Origin: a virus
Direction: 5' to 3' (one strand)
IMG/VR virus record: IMGVR_UViG_3300009481_000050
Span: 1 to 33,302 of that record
DNA: 33,302 bases
Shown: piece after piece, positions 12,650 through 22,822 of the stretch
Numbering within the stretch: position 1 is the stretch's first letter
Layout: each line of letters starts with the position of its first letter
Program-made: the position numbers and the translations under genes
Notes under the pieces: model-generated
What the model was told of the DNA's origin: nothing
Databases searched by the model: none
What the model saw: only the letters and a program-made list of their open reading frames with translations

Positions 12650-13285
12650 CTAACTAAAATCTGCTTGAGGAGCTAAAAGAAGTACAGAATTATCTGCTTT
12701 TACAACATACCCTACAACATCATATTTTGAATTAGTAGCTGTTAAAGCTATACCACCACCAGCAGGACTTTCATAATCAGTACCTAAAGTAAGAGTTGCC
12801 GCACTTCCAGAAGAAGGCTGAATAAATATTATCCAACCAGTTTGTCCTACTTGTGATGCTTCTGTTGATGGATTAGCTAACGAATTTGCACCAGCAGATA
12901 ATGTAATTATAAAGTTTTGATATGTATCAAAGTCTAAAGTTAATCCAGTACCAGTATATGTTGATGCTATTTGCGATTTTGTAAATGTTTGTTGAACATC
13001 TGTTTTAGCTGTATCAGAATCAAAAGCTTGAATATCACTGCCTATTGCAACACCGAGAGCTGTCCTTGCCGCACTTGCTGACGTTGAACCAGTACCACCT
13101 TTAGCTACTGCTATAGTATCACCAGAACTTACTAATCCAGTTGCAGTTCCAGCTACATTTATTGTTGCTCCAGAAGGAACAGATATTGTAGCACCACTTG
13201 GAACAGTAACAGTATCTCCACTTACTCCTAAATTCATAGCATTACCAGTTCTTGCTATGACATCATCTACTTTTAATGTACCCAT
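12650..13285 (-). CDS. Tail fibre protein 2, beta-repeat type (211 aa)
   Basis: A 211-residue fibre-type protein. Residues ~1-50 are short repeats: SGDTVTVPSGATISVPSGAT, then I-N-V-A-G-T-A-T-G-L. Next comes VAKGGTGSTSASAARTALGV, the widespread G-G-T-G-x-x-x-A-x-x-A-R-x-x-L-G fibre motif, and a compact C-terminal domain (residues ~105-211) with DFDTYQNFIITLSAGANS and GQTGWIIFIQPSSGS, common in phage fibre tips. Its first 40 residues are related to the start of the 10037-11428 gene. Probably part of the receptor-binding apparatus. Confidence 0.65.
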   Translation of the reverse strand: MGTLKVDDVIARTGNAMNLGVSGDTVTVPSGATISVPSGATINVAGTATGLVSSGDTIAVAKGGTGSTSASAARTALGVAIGSDIQAFDSDTAKTDVQQTFTKSQIASTYTGTGLTLDFDTYQNFIITLSAGANSLANPSTEASQVGQTGWIIFIQPSSGSAATLTLGTDYESPAGGGIALTATNSKYDVVGYVVKADNSVLLLAPQADFS

Positions 13286-13294
13286 GTTTTACTC

Positions 13295-15196
13295 CTAAAG
13301 TACGACTAGTGTGCCTTGCACATCTAGAACTGTTGAACCAGCTACAGCTAATGGCCCTGCTACTAAACCATTTTCTGTACTAGCTAAAGTTAAAGTACCA
13401 GAATAACTTAACGTAGCACTATGTACTCTTATAATATCATTGGCATCACTACCTACTTCTCCGTCATTACCTAAGTAATTTCCTCCACCAGCTACTTCAC
13501 TAAAAGATATAACTCCAGAACCATTAGTTACTAAAGCCTCTCCAGAATTACCATCTGCTGTTGGCATACTTAATCCATCTAATACTACTTTACCAGAACC
13601 ATTAGGTGTTATTGCTATATTACCATTAGATACAGATACTATACTATTACCATTAACATCTAAATTTCCCCCTAATTGAGGGCTTCCGTCTTGTACTACA
13701 TCTGTTAATGAACCTGCTACTATAGATTGCCAAGCAGAGCCATCATAATACTTTAAAGCATTAGCAGTAGTATTAAATGCTAAATCTCCTTCATCTAAAG
13801 ATGATGATGGGTCAGAACTATCTACTCTATATCTTTCTGCAAAACTATTTACTCCAGCTATATTAGTAGCTACTGTTCCTATATTAGTATTAGCACCTGC
13901 TACTGTGTTAATATTTGTTGCATTTCCAGCAACAGCATTAATGTTTGTTGCATTACCAGCTACAGCAGTTATGTTACTGTTAGCTCCTGCAACTGTACTT
14001 ATATTACTATTATTACCAGCAACAGTAGCTATATTTCCTACAACACCACTTGCTCCAAGTGTTGCCATATTGGTAACATTAGCAGAAGTACCGAGAATAT
14101 TTAGGTCAGTAACTATATCGCTTGTTGCTAAAGTGTTTAAATCAGAAACTATATCAGAAGTAGCTAAAGTATTAATATCGCTTACTATGTCTGAAGTAGC
14201 TAGTGTATTTAAGTCAGTAACTATATCACTTGTAGCAAGAGTATTAAGGTCGCTTACAATATCTGTTGTTGCTAAGATTGCCATATCAGCAATAACATCA
14301 GCATTACCAAGCAGAGCCATATCAGCAATAACATCAGCATTACCTAATAAACCCATATCCGTTACAACAGCACTTGTGCCTAGTAATCCCATAGCAGTTA
14401 CATTAGCAGAAGTACCTAAATGTCCCATAGCTGTTACGTTAGCAGAAGTTGCTAATAAGTCCATGTCAGTTACGATTGCTGAAGTACCTAATATTGCTAA
14501 ATCTGCAACAGCATCAGAAGTACCTAATCGACCAATTTCTGTAGCTTTTCCAGCAACAACACCTATGTCAGTACCATCATTAGCCACAGTAGTTACATTA
14601 GAAGCAATTCCAGCAACAGTAGTTACATTACTTGCTATAGCTGTTACAGCAGTTACATCACTTGCTATTCCTGCTATTGTTGTTACATCTGTACTAGCTA
14701 CTGTAGTTTCTACATTTCCACTAGTAGCATTAAAAGATAATACTTTGCCTTTTCTCGCATCTTTTAAAGGTAATGTTAAAGTAGCACTAGCATCTTCATC
14801 TGTTTGACGAATTGATCTAGCAATCTCATCTTCTCTTTCACCCATCATAGCTACTTGTTTATCTAAATCTGTATTTAAACTAGCAATATTAAATGGCCCA
14901 GAACTAGGAAAGTCAGTAGTTCTTTTAACAGCTATATCTCTTACTATAGTTATTGTATCACCACTAGAAGCTCCACCAGAGCCAAGTGTTATATTACCCC
15001 CACCAGTTACCCCAGCATTACTTACAGAGTACTGTGTGCCACCTGAAGGGCTACTAGCATAGGTTAATAGTGTACTTCCGTTATATACTTTAACATCTGT
15101 TACATCAAATATTTCAAACGAATAAGCAAAAACAGTCTGCCCACTTGTAGCAGTGTATTGATTTCTAGGTGTTGTATCATTTACAAGTATAGCCAT
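13295..15196 (-). CDS. Main tail fibre, T7 gp17-like N-terminal domain with tandem repeats
   Basis: A 633-residue fibre. Residues ~1-140 match the T7 gp17-type tail-attachment domain: YTATSGQTVFAYSFEIFDVT, DVKVYNG, NITLGSGGASSGDTITIVRD, then TTDFPSSGPFNIASLNTDLD and a helical linker with RSIRQTDEDASATLTLPL. Residues ~168-207 and ~388-446 are 10-residue repeats (e.g. VTTVAGIASN and NINAVAGNAT), and ~224-380 are about thirteen 12-residue repeats (LATSDIVSDLNT, LGTSANVTAMGL), suggesting a trimeric shaft. The C-terminal part has the DEGDLAFNTTANALKYYDGS block and the repeats common to phage fibre stems, and ends in a short beta domain. First of the fibre genes; attaches to the tail tube. The ribosome site (AAAAGGGGG) is spaced about 15 nt from ATG, which is long. 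Confidence 0.85.
   Translation of the reverse strand: MAILVNDTTPRNQYTATSGQTVFAYSFEIFDVTDVKVYNGSTLLTYASSPSGGTQYSVSNAGVTGGGNITLGSGGASSGDTITIVRDIAVKRTTDFPSSGPFNIASLNTDLDKQVAMMGEREDEIARSIRQTDEDASATLTLPLKDARKGKVLSFNATSGNVETTVASTDVTTIAGIASDVTAVTAIASNVTTVAGIASNVTTVANDGTDIGVVAGKATEIGRLGTSDAVADLAILGTSAIVTDMDLLATSANVTAMGHLGTSANVTAMGLLGTSAVVTDMGLLGNADVIADMALLGNADVIADMAILATTDIVSDLNTLATSDIVTDLNTLATSDIVSDINTLATSDIVSDLNTLATSDIVTDLNILGTSANVTNMATLGASGVVGNIATVAGNNSNISTVAGANSNITAVAGNATNINAVAGNATNINTVAGANTNIGTVATNIAGVNSFAERYRVDSSDPSSSLDEGDLAFNTTANALKYYDGSAWQSIVAGSLTDVVQDGSPQLGGNLDVNGNSIVSVSNGNIAITPNGSGKVVLDGLSMPTADGNSGEALVTNGSGVISFSEVAGGGNYLGNDGEVGSDANDIIRVHSATLSYSGTLTLASTENGLVAGPLAVAGSTVLDVQGTLVVL
14057..14527 (-). 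repeat. 36-nt tandem repeats inside the main fibre gene
   Basis: About thirteen diverged copies of a 36-nt unit encoding 12 residues such as LATSDIVTDLNT or LGTSAVVTDMGL. Arrays of 30-nt units (10 residues, e.g. NITAVAGNAT) flank it at about 14576-14693 and 13859-14032. The periods are multiples of three and the units code for a repeated shaft, so slippage or recombination would change fibre length without breaking the frame. The copies are diverged at third positions, with the most similar ones near 14110-14260. Confidence 0.8.
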
Positions 15197-15242
15197 AATC
15201 TGTATTTAAACCCCCTTTTTATTTATAATGCTACGCACACAA

Positions 15243-18200
15243 CTAGTTAAAATTCATTATGTTTCGTTGTGCACCTTTAAATAGCCAATCAGCATAAAAC
15301 AAGTTATTATAAGGTATTAATCTTCTCATTATAGAAGCTCGTCTATTAGAAGATAAATTAGGATCTGATAACATTTTAACTACATCAGCAGTTATATTAC
15401 CTAAAGGCCCAAATGGTTCTCCTATTCTATCTCCTAAATCATCTGCAAATAAATTACCACCACCAACACTAGGTCTAATACCAAATTTATTATCACTCAT
15501 AATTTCTAAAGAATTGTTAATATCTAGCCAATAAGAAGTTAATCCTGAATATTCTACACCTTTTATTATTTTTTCTTCTAAAGGTTTTTGATTCCAATAA
15601 GAAGGATTTCTCATATAATCAGACATAAATCCTAATCCTAACATAGCTAACATACCTGACATTTGTCCTTTATGTCTGCCTTGTAAAGATGACATTATAA
15701 TTTTATTGTTTGCCGCAAATGCCCATGCCATAAATTGTATAGGCATTTTAAATATTTGATGTTGTCTTTGTTGATCTCCTCTTCCTATTACTCCATAAGA
15801 TAATAATGGTTTGTCAGCACCAGTTGGAGTAACAATAGTATTAATTTGGTCTGCTCTAATAGCTCTTATATATCTTGCTGTTAATTCTGGATCTACGTCT
15901 GTCCATTCTTGCACATTAGAATAATAAATTTCTTTTCCTTTATGTGTTTTTTCTCCACCAGCTTTTGCCCAAGCTTTATGTATATTTATTAAATCTCTTT
16001 GTGATAAACCATATTGTCTTAATATAGACAAGTCATGTTGTAATGATTTGTTAGCTTGTTGAGTTGATTTAAATTTTTTCTTTTGTTTTTTAAATTCTTT
16101 TAAAGCTAAATCATTCATTAAATTTTCATTTTTAGCTATATCAAAATTTGGTTCATTTACTCTAGGATTTTTTGAGTGCATAATTTCATGTAATAAAACA
16201 AAATCTGCCCATTCATCAGGTGTATCAAACAAACCATCTTCTAAAGGTTTAACACCTTTTACTTTAGGATTTAACCATGCCTTTTGTTTAAATTTACTTT
16301 TAACAGCATCTTCATCTATAAATATTATTCGATCATTATAATTTGTAAAAGCTACTCTTCCATCTGTACTTTTACCATAGACTATAGAATAATTTGTTTT
16401 GGGTAATTTTACATGAAACGAATTTTTAGATAACCAAGCACCACTATATAAAATTCTATCAGCAGATATAACACCTACCCATTGTTTTAATTTATCAGTC
16501 CAAGGGTTTAGTCCATTAGCATTATAAAAACTGTTTGAAGCATCATCTATCATTCCTAATGCTTTATCTCCAAATCTACCTAATTTTCTTGTTTGTTGAG
16601 ATCCAACAGATTCTGACATAACTACACGATTTTTGTTTGCATTACTAAGACCACCTAATGACTCTCCAGTTACTTCTATATCTCTTGCCGCCATTCCATA
16701 CATAGTTCTTTCGTTTAAATCAGTTCCCCATGTTTTTAAATATTTTCCAAAAACATCTTTTAATCCTCTTGAAAGAATAATCTTACCAGAATCAGCAAAA
16801 CTAGCTATCATTGCTTTTCCTAGCATAGTTATTTGACCTATTTGCATACCAGCTCTAATTAATTGATTACTAAGACTTCCTGAATCTGCGTTACCTAATC
16901 TTTGTAAAGCAATATCTCTAGCTAAATTTAATTCATTCTCTTGTTTTGTTAATTTTTTTTGAAATGCTTTACTACCTTTAGTATTGATTTCGTCAGCATA
17001 TCTTAAAGCAACATCATGTACTGCTTCTCTTATAGCTCTTTCTCCTAATCTATCTCCTTGAAATAATTTTGCCATTTCTATACTAGGCCCAAATTTCATA
17101 TGATAAGTATTTGAAATTGATCTTATATCTGTTTCTATAAAATCAGCTATACCATTATGTTCTTTTAATAATTGATAGTTAGGCATGTCTAGTTCTCTTT
17201 TTAAGAAAAATCTAGCTTGACCTTTACCAGCTATATTGTCGTAATTACCATCTGCTACATCATTAATAATTTTATTTGCTTGTTTTTTAGCTTGAGCAAT
17301 AACAGCATTTTCTTTTTCTATATCTAATTGTTCTATTTGTTCTCTTGTAGCATTAGGTTTTAATTGTTCATTAAGTTTTTGTCTAAGCTTACCTCTAGGG
17401 TTTTTAGTAAAATGAGGTACTAATATAGCAGATACAAAAGCATCATAGTTATCTCTTATAGAACCTTCTGACCAAGACCTCATTAAATAATGAGCTTCAT
17501 TAGGTGGCATTAAACTACCTTTTGTAAAATGTGTATCTGTAATTGTTTTTTGTAAATTTTTTAAATATAAACTTTGTGCTTCTGTAGCTGGAGTTTTTAA
17601 TTTATTTAATAGATCTTTCATATATTTTTCTTTAGCTACACTTGCTGGTGCATTTAATTGATCTTTTAAATCTTTTAATAATTGTTCTTGTTTTGCAGTA
17701 CCTTTACCTTTAGTTGTAGCTTTAGTAACATCTTGTAATCCATAAGCTTCAAATAATCTTTTTATTAAAACATTTCTATATTCTAATTGGTTTTGAGTTA
17801 ATCCAATAGTATGATAGTCAGCATCTAATTGAGCTAACACTTCTTTATTATTTTGCAAACTTTCTTCTATATGTTTTTCTATTGAATCAATTTTATTTTG
17901 AACACCTAATTTTATACTATTGTATTTTTTAAAATTCTTTTCTTTTTGTTCTATAATAGTATCTAAAATTTCTTCCATTTTAGCACTAGCACCTTCTTTC
18001 TTTTGTTGCCTTAAAAGAATAAAAAGTTCTTTATCTTCCATATCATTTAATAAAGTTAATAAATTTTTCTCTTCTAAATTCATCATAAAAATATCGTGAG
18101 GTGTTTTGTTTGTTTTCTTTTTTAGCTCTATATACGGAAAGTAATAACGATTATATTCATTTAAATCATTTTTAAATTCTGTTTCAATACCATCTTCTGT

Positions 18201-19538
18201 TCTCCATATACCAGCTTCTTCTCCTGCTTTACTAGCTTCTTCCATTTTGCTATTTACTAATTTAGCTGTATTTTCTACTTGTGGTATTTCATGTACTATT
18301 GCTCCTTGTGGAACAGATTGACCATTAATTACTCTAGTATTATCTGAAGCATCTACTATAGCTTTTGTAACTTCTCTTGCAAAATCATCTTCACTTATTT
18401 TATCAGACTTACTAAGTTTGTTTTTTATTTTTATACCTATTTTACTAATAGGAACATTAACTATCTTAGAAGGTTCTCCAGTTAAATCACCAGCATATCT
18501 TGCATATTCATCATTAATAGTACGAATTATAACTTGATTATTAAACAACCATTTTGAATCATTTGTTATAACACTTCCTTCTTTCATATTTATTTCACCA
18601 GCTTTAGTAGCTCTACTTACTCTAGTATAATCACCAAGAAATTTATTTACAGTTATGCCACTTAAAGGAGCTTTAAATCTATTACTAACTGTACCAACAA
18701 CAGATATGTTTTCCATTTTATCAAACCTAGCAAAAACTGGTGATGTGTTTTGGCTATCATCTAATTTACCTAATGCGTTTTCTTTTAAGTTTCTAACATT
18801 TTTAGGTCTTTCTTGATTTAATAGTTCTGATATTTTAATAGGAGATTTAATATCTGGTTCTTCTATAGGTGTTTCTAAACCACGAACTTTTGTTCTTTTA
18901 GTTTTTATTTTACTAGTAGGATTTCCTTCATCATATAATTGTGCTTGATTATATGTATCACCTATTTTACCTACATTCATTCCTCTAGTTAAATGCCCTA
19001 TTGTTCCACTTAATAAACCACCAAAAAAAGCACTACCAGATATAGCATATACAGACTCTTCAAAAGTATGTGTTGGATCTCTTTCTGCTCTCCATACTTC
19101 TTGCACTGCTGATAAACCTGCTATTGAAGGTATAGCTCTTGTTGCTCCTTTAACAAATCCCATACCAAATGCTCCGGGAATTGGTACTAAATTAATAGGA
19201 TCTAAAATTCCTGCCATTAACATAGATGTTATAGAATTATTAATAGACAAACTTTCTCTAATCTTTGTCATTTCTGTGTGCATATATCCTATGTTATCAA
19301 ATTCAGCTTGGCTTCTTGCTCTCATTAAATCACTATACACATTAGTAGGATAAGCAGATAACATATCACTAGTAACTCTAAAATTAGAATCAGGTCTAAA
19401 TGACCAATTTTCTAATTTGTTTGCTAAAGGTTTATATACTAAAGATAAATTACTAGATACATCTCCCCACCATGAAGGAGCTTCTTCAAATTTTTTAGGA
19501 GAAAAACTCCATAATGGACTATTGTTTATTCCAGCCAT
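15243..19538 (-). CDS. Large internal virion (core) protein, gp16-like, with zincin-type HExxH motif
   Basis: A 1431-residue protein in the place of T7 gp16, the largest of the core proteins ejected to form a channel through the cell envelope. Residues ~100-170 contain hydrophobic and Gly-rich stretches (SITSMLMAGILDPINLVPIP; GSAFFGGLLSGTIGHLTRG), candidate membrane-inserting parts. The middle (~470-870) is highly charged and helical. Residues ~1050-1160 form an inserted domain with strands then LLHEIMHSKNPR: HEIMH begins at residue ~1117, followed by N-E-N-L-M-N-D-L-A-L, which looks like a minimal zincin peptidase. The C-terminal part includes RQHQIFKMPIQFMAWAFAAN, seen in core proteins. No lysozyme motif at its N-terminus, unlike T7 gp16. 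Peptidase activity unproven. Confidence 0.75.
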   Translation of the reverse strand: MAGINNSPLWSFSPKKFEEAPSWWGDVSSNLSLVYKPLANKLENWSFRPDSNFRVTSDMLSAYPTNVYSDLMRARSQAEFDNIGYMHTEMTKIRESLSINNSITSMLMAGILDPINLVPIPGAFGMGFVKGATRAIPSIAGLSAVQEVWRAERDPTHTFEESVYAISGSAFFGGLLSGTIGHLTRGMNVGKIGDTYNQAQLYDEGNPTSKIKTKRTKVRGLETPIEEPDIKSPIKISELLNQERPKNVRNLKENALGKLDDSQNTSPVFARFDKMENISVVGTVSNRFKAPLSGITVNKFLGDYTRVSRATKAGEINMKEGSVITNDSKWLFNNQVIIRTINDEYARYAGDLTGEPSKIVNVPISKIGIKIKNKLSKSDKISEDDFAREVTKAIVDASDNTRVINGQSVPQGAIVHEIPQVENTAKLVNSKMEEASKAGEEAGIWRTEDGIETEFKNDLNEYNRYYFPYIELKKKTNKTPHDIFMMNLEEKNLLTLLNDMEDKELFILLRQQKKEGASAKMEEILDTIIEQKEKNFKKYNSIKLGVQNKIDSIEKHIEESLQNNKEVLAQLDADYHTIGLTQNQLEYRNVLIKRLFEAYGLQDVTKATTKGKGTAKQEQLLKDLKDQLNAPASVAKEKYMKDLLNKLKTPATEAQSLYLKNLQKTITDTHFTKGSLMPPNEAHYLMRSWSEGSIRDNYDAFVSAILVPHFTKNPRGKLRQKLNEQLKPNATREQIEQLDIEKENAVIAQAKKQANKIINDVADGNYDNIAGKGQARFFLKRELDMPNYQLLKEHNGIADFIETDIRSISNTYHMKFGPSIEMAKLFQGDRLGERAIREAVHDVALRYADEINTKGSKAFQKKLTKQENELNLARDIALQRLGNADSGSLSNQLIRAGMQIGQITMLGKAMIASFADSGKIILSRGLKDVFGKYLKTWGTDLNERTMYGMAARDIEVTGESLGGLSNANKNRVVMSESVGSQQTRKLGRFGDKALGMIDDASNSFYNANGLNPWTDKLKQWVGVISADRILYSGAWLSKNSFHVKLPKTNYSIVYGKSTDGRVAFTNYNDRIIFIDEDAVKSKFKQKAWLNPKVKGVKPLEDGLFDTPDEWADFVLLHEIMHSKNPRVNEPNFDIAKNENLMNDLALKEFKKQKKKFKSTQQANKSLQHDLSILRQYGLSQRDLINIHKAWAKAGGEKTHKGKEIYYSNVQEWTDVDPELTARYIRAIRADQINTIVTPTGADKPLLSYGVIGRGDQQRQHQIFKMPIQFMAWAFAANNKIIMSSLQGRHKGQMSGMLAMLGLGFMSDYMRNPSYWNQKPLEEKIIKGVEYSGLTSYWLDINNSLEIMSDNKFGIRPSVGGGNLFADDLGDRIGEPFGPLGNITADVVKMLSDPNLSSNRRASIMRRLIPYNNLFYADWLFKGAQRNIMNFN

Positions 19539-22500
19539 TAAATAACTTGCCCTTGTTTTTTAGGAAGATACATAATATTCATTCGTTCTTTTATAAGATC
19601 AGATAAGGCATCATTAAATTCATCGTCTTGTAATCTTTTTATATAATTATCTGGACTTCCTTTACTTGCTCCTTTCTTAGTATTGTAATTAGTAGCATAA
19701 GATTGAGCTCTTCCTTTATCTCCTTTAACAAAAGAAGAAGAAGGTCTACCATCAAACAAAGCATAGTGTAATCTAGCTACTGAAGCACTAATTAAAGGTA
19801 TAGCTAAATCTTCTCTGGTCATATTAATAAATTTAAAATTTAGATTAGGAATTGTATCGTTAATTAATTGCTCTAAAACTTTTGCATTAGTTACTAATTT
19901 TCCATCTTTTACATTACTATTAGGGTAACCTCTTTTAAATAACTCTTGTTTTAAATTACCCATTGATTCTTGATTTTGCCAAATACCATAATCAGAACTT
20001 CTTGAAAAAGCTGTATAGTTAGATCCTTGTTTTATAGTACCAAAATTACTTTCTACCCATGCTGTTTCTATTAAATGTCTTTTAACATTAGCATAATTAC
20101 CTGCTGGTAATGCACTAGCTACTAACTCTGCTGAATCATGTACTGTTGCCGCTCCTTTTCCTTCAAATCTACTAACAATAGATGCTGTAGTATTATTATC
20201 GTGCATAGGTACTTCTGTTACAAAAGATATATTTCTAAATAAAGTACCATCAGGATCTACTTCTTGACCTTCTTGGTCTTTTTTAATTTTATCCATATCG
20301 TTTAACAATTTAATAATTTTGTTATTAGAATCTTTCATTATAGATTCTGTATCTATATCTTCATTTTGCACTCCACTAGATAAATCAGTTGTTACTGCTT
20401 TTTGTTTATCTGTTATGTCATTTACTTCTTTTGCAAATGCTCGCCATTTTTGATATTCATTTATTTCTGATTGCTTTCCACTTTTTAAAGATTGTAAATC
20501 TAATTCTATTAGTGTTCCATTAGCATCTTCAGCTATACCTAATATATTTGTAGTTGGCCCTCCTTCATCATCTATTAAAACTATATTGTATGTGCCATTA
20601 TCATTTTTTCCTAAAGTATAAGTTACTCCTAAAACCATTATTGCTTCTTGTTGAACACCATCTGCATCTTTATAAAGAACAGTATTACCTTCATACATTT
20701 TTGAATCATACCCTTTATCTGTTTCTATCATAGTACCAAGATAATCCATTTCGTTACTTATACTCCTCTTATATAATTCTTTACTACTTCTAGTATTTTC
20801 TGCATTAAAATTACTTAATCTGTATGTTTGTTCTTGATCTAAAGGATTATCTAAAATGCCATTTAATGCTCTAGCTACTGCATAATCTACATAAACATTT
20901 TTTATATCTCCACCAACTGCATCAATATTATCTGCTAAATTTTTTATGGTTTTATTTTGGTCTGTGTTATTAAAAAGAGTAAGATTTTCATGTATTTCGT
21001 GATTATAAAAACCTAAGTTATCTTCTTTTTTATGTTTAGGCCCTATATAACCTCCATCTGTTTCTATATTTTTTGTTACACTTTTAGCAACATCTATAAT
21101 AATTTGATCTAATTCATCTATAGTAGGTTTAGAATCTGATAATGCTGTTCTACTAGTTAAATATTGTTGGACTTCATCTAAGATTTGTATTTTATGTTCT
21201 GGTGTTATAACCATTGCATTAACATCTAGCTTATCATTATGTATAGCTAATACAGTAGTCATATAATCAAATACATTTGTTTTAGCTATTCGTTTAGTAC
21301 CATCAAATTTACCATCATCATCTGCTAAAATTAAATTATTTAAATTTTCTACTTGTTCTTTGTTATAAGCCATTTTAACTTTAGGAAGTATATCATTAAT
21401 TATTTCAGCATTTCTTTCTGGACTTTCATTTAGACCTATAACACTAGATAATGTTGCATATATACCTTTAATTCTAGGATCTATATTAGATGTAGCCCAC
21501 AATTCTTTTAAATTCTTATCACGTTGTATAGCATGATAAGCACCTAAATGAAATTTACCTATATCTTCTGCACTAGCAGTATTAATGCCTTCAAACATTC
21601 TTTGCAAACTACTAGGAAAAATATCAAATTCTTTTACAACACCAAGTAATTCTACAATTTTTGTTGCATTAACATCTTGATTACTTCCTAAATTATTAAC
21701 AAAATTACTTATATCATAATTTTCATTAATTAAATAATCCATAAATTTAACATTTTCTGCATCTGTAAATTCAGAAATTATACCAGAAATTTTTGGATTA
21801 GATTGAATAGTTAACCATCTAGCATAATTTTTTGAAAACTCTGTTTGAGTGTTTTGACCAGCAAGATAATTAGCTCTATTGTCTAATTGTATTCCTATTT
21901 TATTTCTTAAATCTAAATTAGGAACTAGTTTATCAATAGTTTCTTTTGTATAAATTTGAATGTTACCATCTTGATCTACAAGCTCTACTGCTGTTTCATC
22001 ATGTCCTCTAAACATTTGACCTATTTTTTCAAAATCTTCTACATCATTTATTAAACCACCTTCATCATCTCTTAAATTTAATATAGTTTTTAATGAATCA
22101 TAATTAACAAAATACTGAATATATCTTCTTTCTTCTTCTGCTTGATCTGGGTGTATTAAACCTAATTTAATTCTTTCATTTAAGTTTTCAGATAAAGCTT
22201 CATTAGCAGATAAAATATCATTTTGGCTTGTAGCTACTAACCTTTTATCTACTAACGGATCCCATTGAGAATTTAAATTATCTACATTCATATTATATAT
22301 TTGATGAACTTTAGCTTTTCTTGATCTTTCTAAATAACTATTTTTAATTTGTGTGCCAACATTCATCATTGTTGTTTGATGTTCTGGAGAAATATTTTCT
22401 ATAATAGAGCTTAAACTATTATCAAATAAGCTTTCCATTTTTTCAGGCTCATAAAAAGTATCAGTAAATATTTGAGATAAACGAGTTTCAATATCAGTTT

Positions 22501-22822
22501 TAATTTCTCTTTTATACATATTATTTACTACTGATTGATAATTTTTATTGTAAACACTACCACCTTCTGTCATAGGAGGAGGCATAACTGTTAAACCAGT
22601 TTCATCTTTTGCAAACTCTATACCTTCTGCATCTATAATTGCTTGATGTTTAGCATCTTCTAACGCATATTTAGCAAACTGTGAATATAATTTGCCACTA
22701 GATTGAGCTACTTGTCCCCATGCTTGAGCTTCAGCATTATTAACTTTTACGTTAGCTGGTGTAACTGTTCTAAAATTACCTAACTGCCTTCTTTGTATTG
22801 ATTTACTATATCTCTCTGCCAT
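19538..22822 (-). CDS. Internal virion (core) protein, gp15-like, with C-terminal lysozyme/transglycosylase-like domain
   Basis: A 1094-residue core protein in the position of T7 gp15. It starts with a polar segment and a QAWGQVAQSSGKLYSQFAKY helix typical of virion core proteins, followed by a very long acidic, helical body. Residues ~900-1060 look like a lysozyme-fold muralytic domain: HLIETAWVESNFGTIKQGS with Glu in the catalytic position, then SSDYGIWQNQES (the Y-G-x-W-Q motif of transglycosylases), and R-A-Q-S-Y-A-T-N-Y-N near the end. This would cut peptidoglycan during DNA entry. In T7 the transglycosylase is on gp16, so here it has moved to the neighbouring protein. Junctions on both sides are TAATG. 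Confidence 0.8.
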   Translation of the reverse strand: MAERYSKSIQRRQLGNFRTVTPANVKVNNAEAQAWGQVAQSSGKLYSQFAKYALEDAKHQAIIDAEGIEFAKDETGLTVMPPPMTEGGSVYNKNYQSVVNNMYKREIKTDIETRLSQIFTDTFYEPEKMESLFDNSLSSIIENISPEHQTTMMNVGTQIKNSYLERSRKAKVHQIYNMNVDNLNSQWDPLVDKRLVATSQNDILSANEALSENLNERIKLGLIHPDQAEEERRYIQYFVNYDSLKTILNLRDDEGGLINDVEDFEKIGQMFRGHDETAVELVDQDGNIQIYTKETIDKLVPNLDLRNKIGIQLDNRANYLAGQNTQTEFSKNYARWLTIQSNPKISGIISEFTDAENVKFMDYLINENYDISNFVNNLGSNQDVNATKIVELLGVVKEFDIFPSSLQRMFEGINTASAEDIGKFHLGAYHAIQRDKNLKELWATSNIDPRIKGIYATLSSVIGLNESPERNAEIINDILPKVKMAYNKEQVENLNNLILADDDGKFDGTKRIAKTNVFDYMTTVLAIHNDKLDVNAMVITPEHKIQILDEVQQYLTSRTALSDSKPTIDELDQIIIDVAKSVTKNIETDGGYIGPKHKKEDNLGFYNHEIHENLTLFNNTDQNKTIKNLADNIDAVGGDIKNVYVDYAVARALNGILDNPLDQEQTYRLSNFNAENTRSSKELYKRSISNEMDYLGTMIETDKGYDSKMYEGNTVLYKDADGVQQEAIMVLGVTYTLGKNDNGTYNIVLIDDEGGPTTNILGIAEDANGTLIELDLQSLKSGKQSEINEYQKWRAFAKEVNDITDKQKAVTTDLSSGVQNEDIDTESIMKDSNNKIIKLLNDMDKIKKDQEGQEVDPDGTLFRNISFVTEVPMHDNNTTASIVSRFEGKGAATVHDSAELVASALPAGNYANVKRHLIETAWVESNFGTIKQGSNYTAFSRSSDYGIWQNQESMGNLKQELFKRGYPNSNVKDGKLVTNAKVLEQLINDTIPNLNFKFINMTREDLAIPLISASVARLHYALFDGRPSSSFVKGDKGRAQSYATNYNTKKGASKGSPDNYIKRLQDDEFNDALSDLIKERMNIMYLPKKQGQVI

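Noticed and set aside
14057-14527. Regular spacing that could suggest a CRISPR array
   Set aside because: Units are contiguous, translated, without spacers, and belong to the fibre shaft.
13905-14807. A 300-codon plus-strand open frame antisense to the main fibre gene
   Set aside because: It mirrors the in-frame repeats (period a multiple of 3) of the fibre gene, is low-complexity (Ala/Val/Ser/Ile), and has no ribosome site. It is open because the repeat is open.
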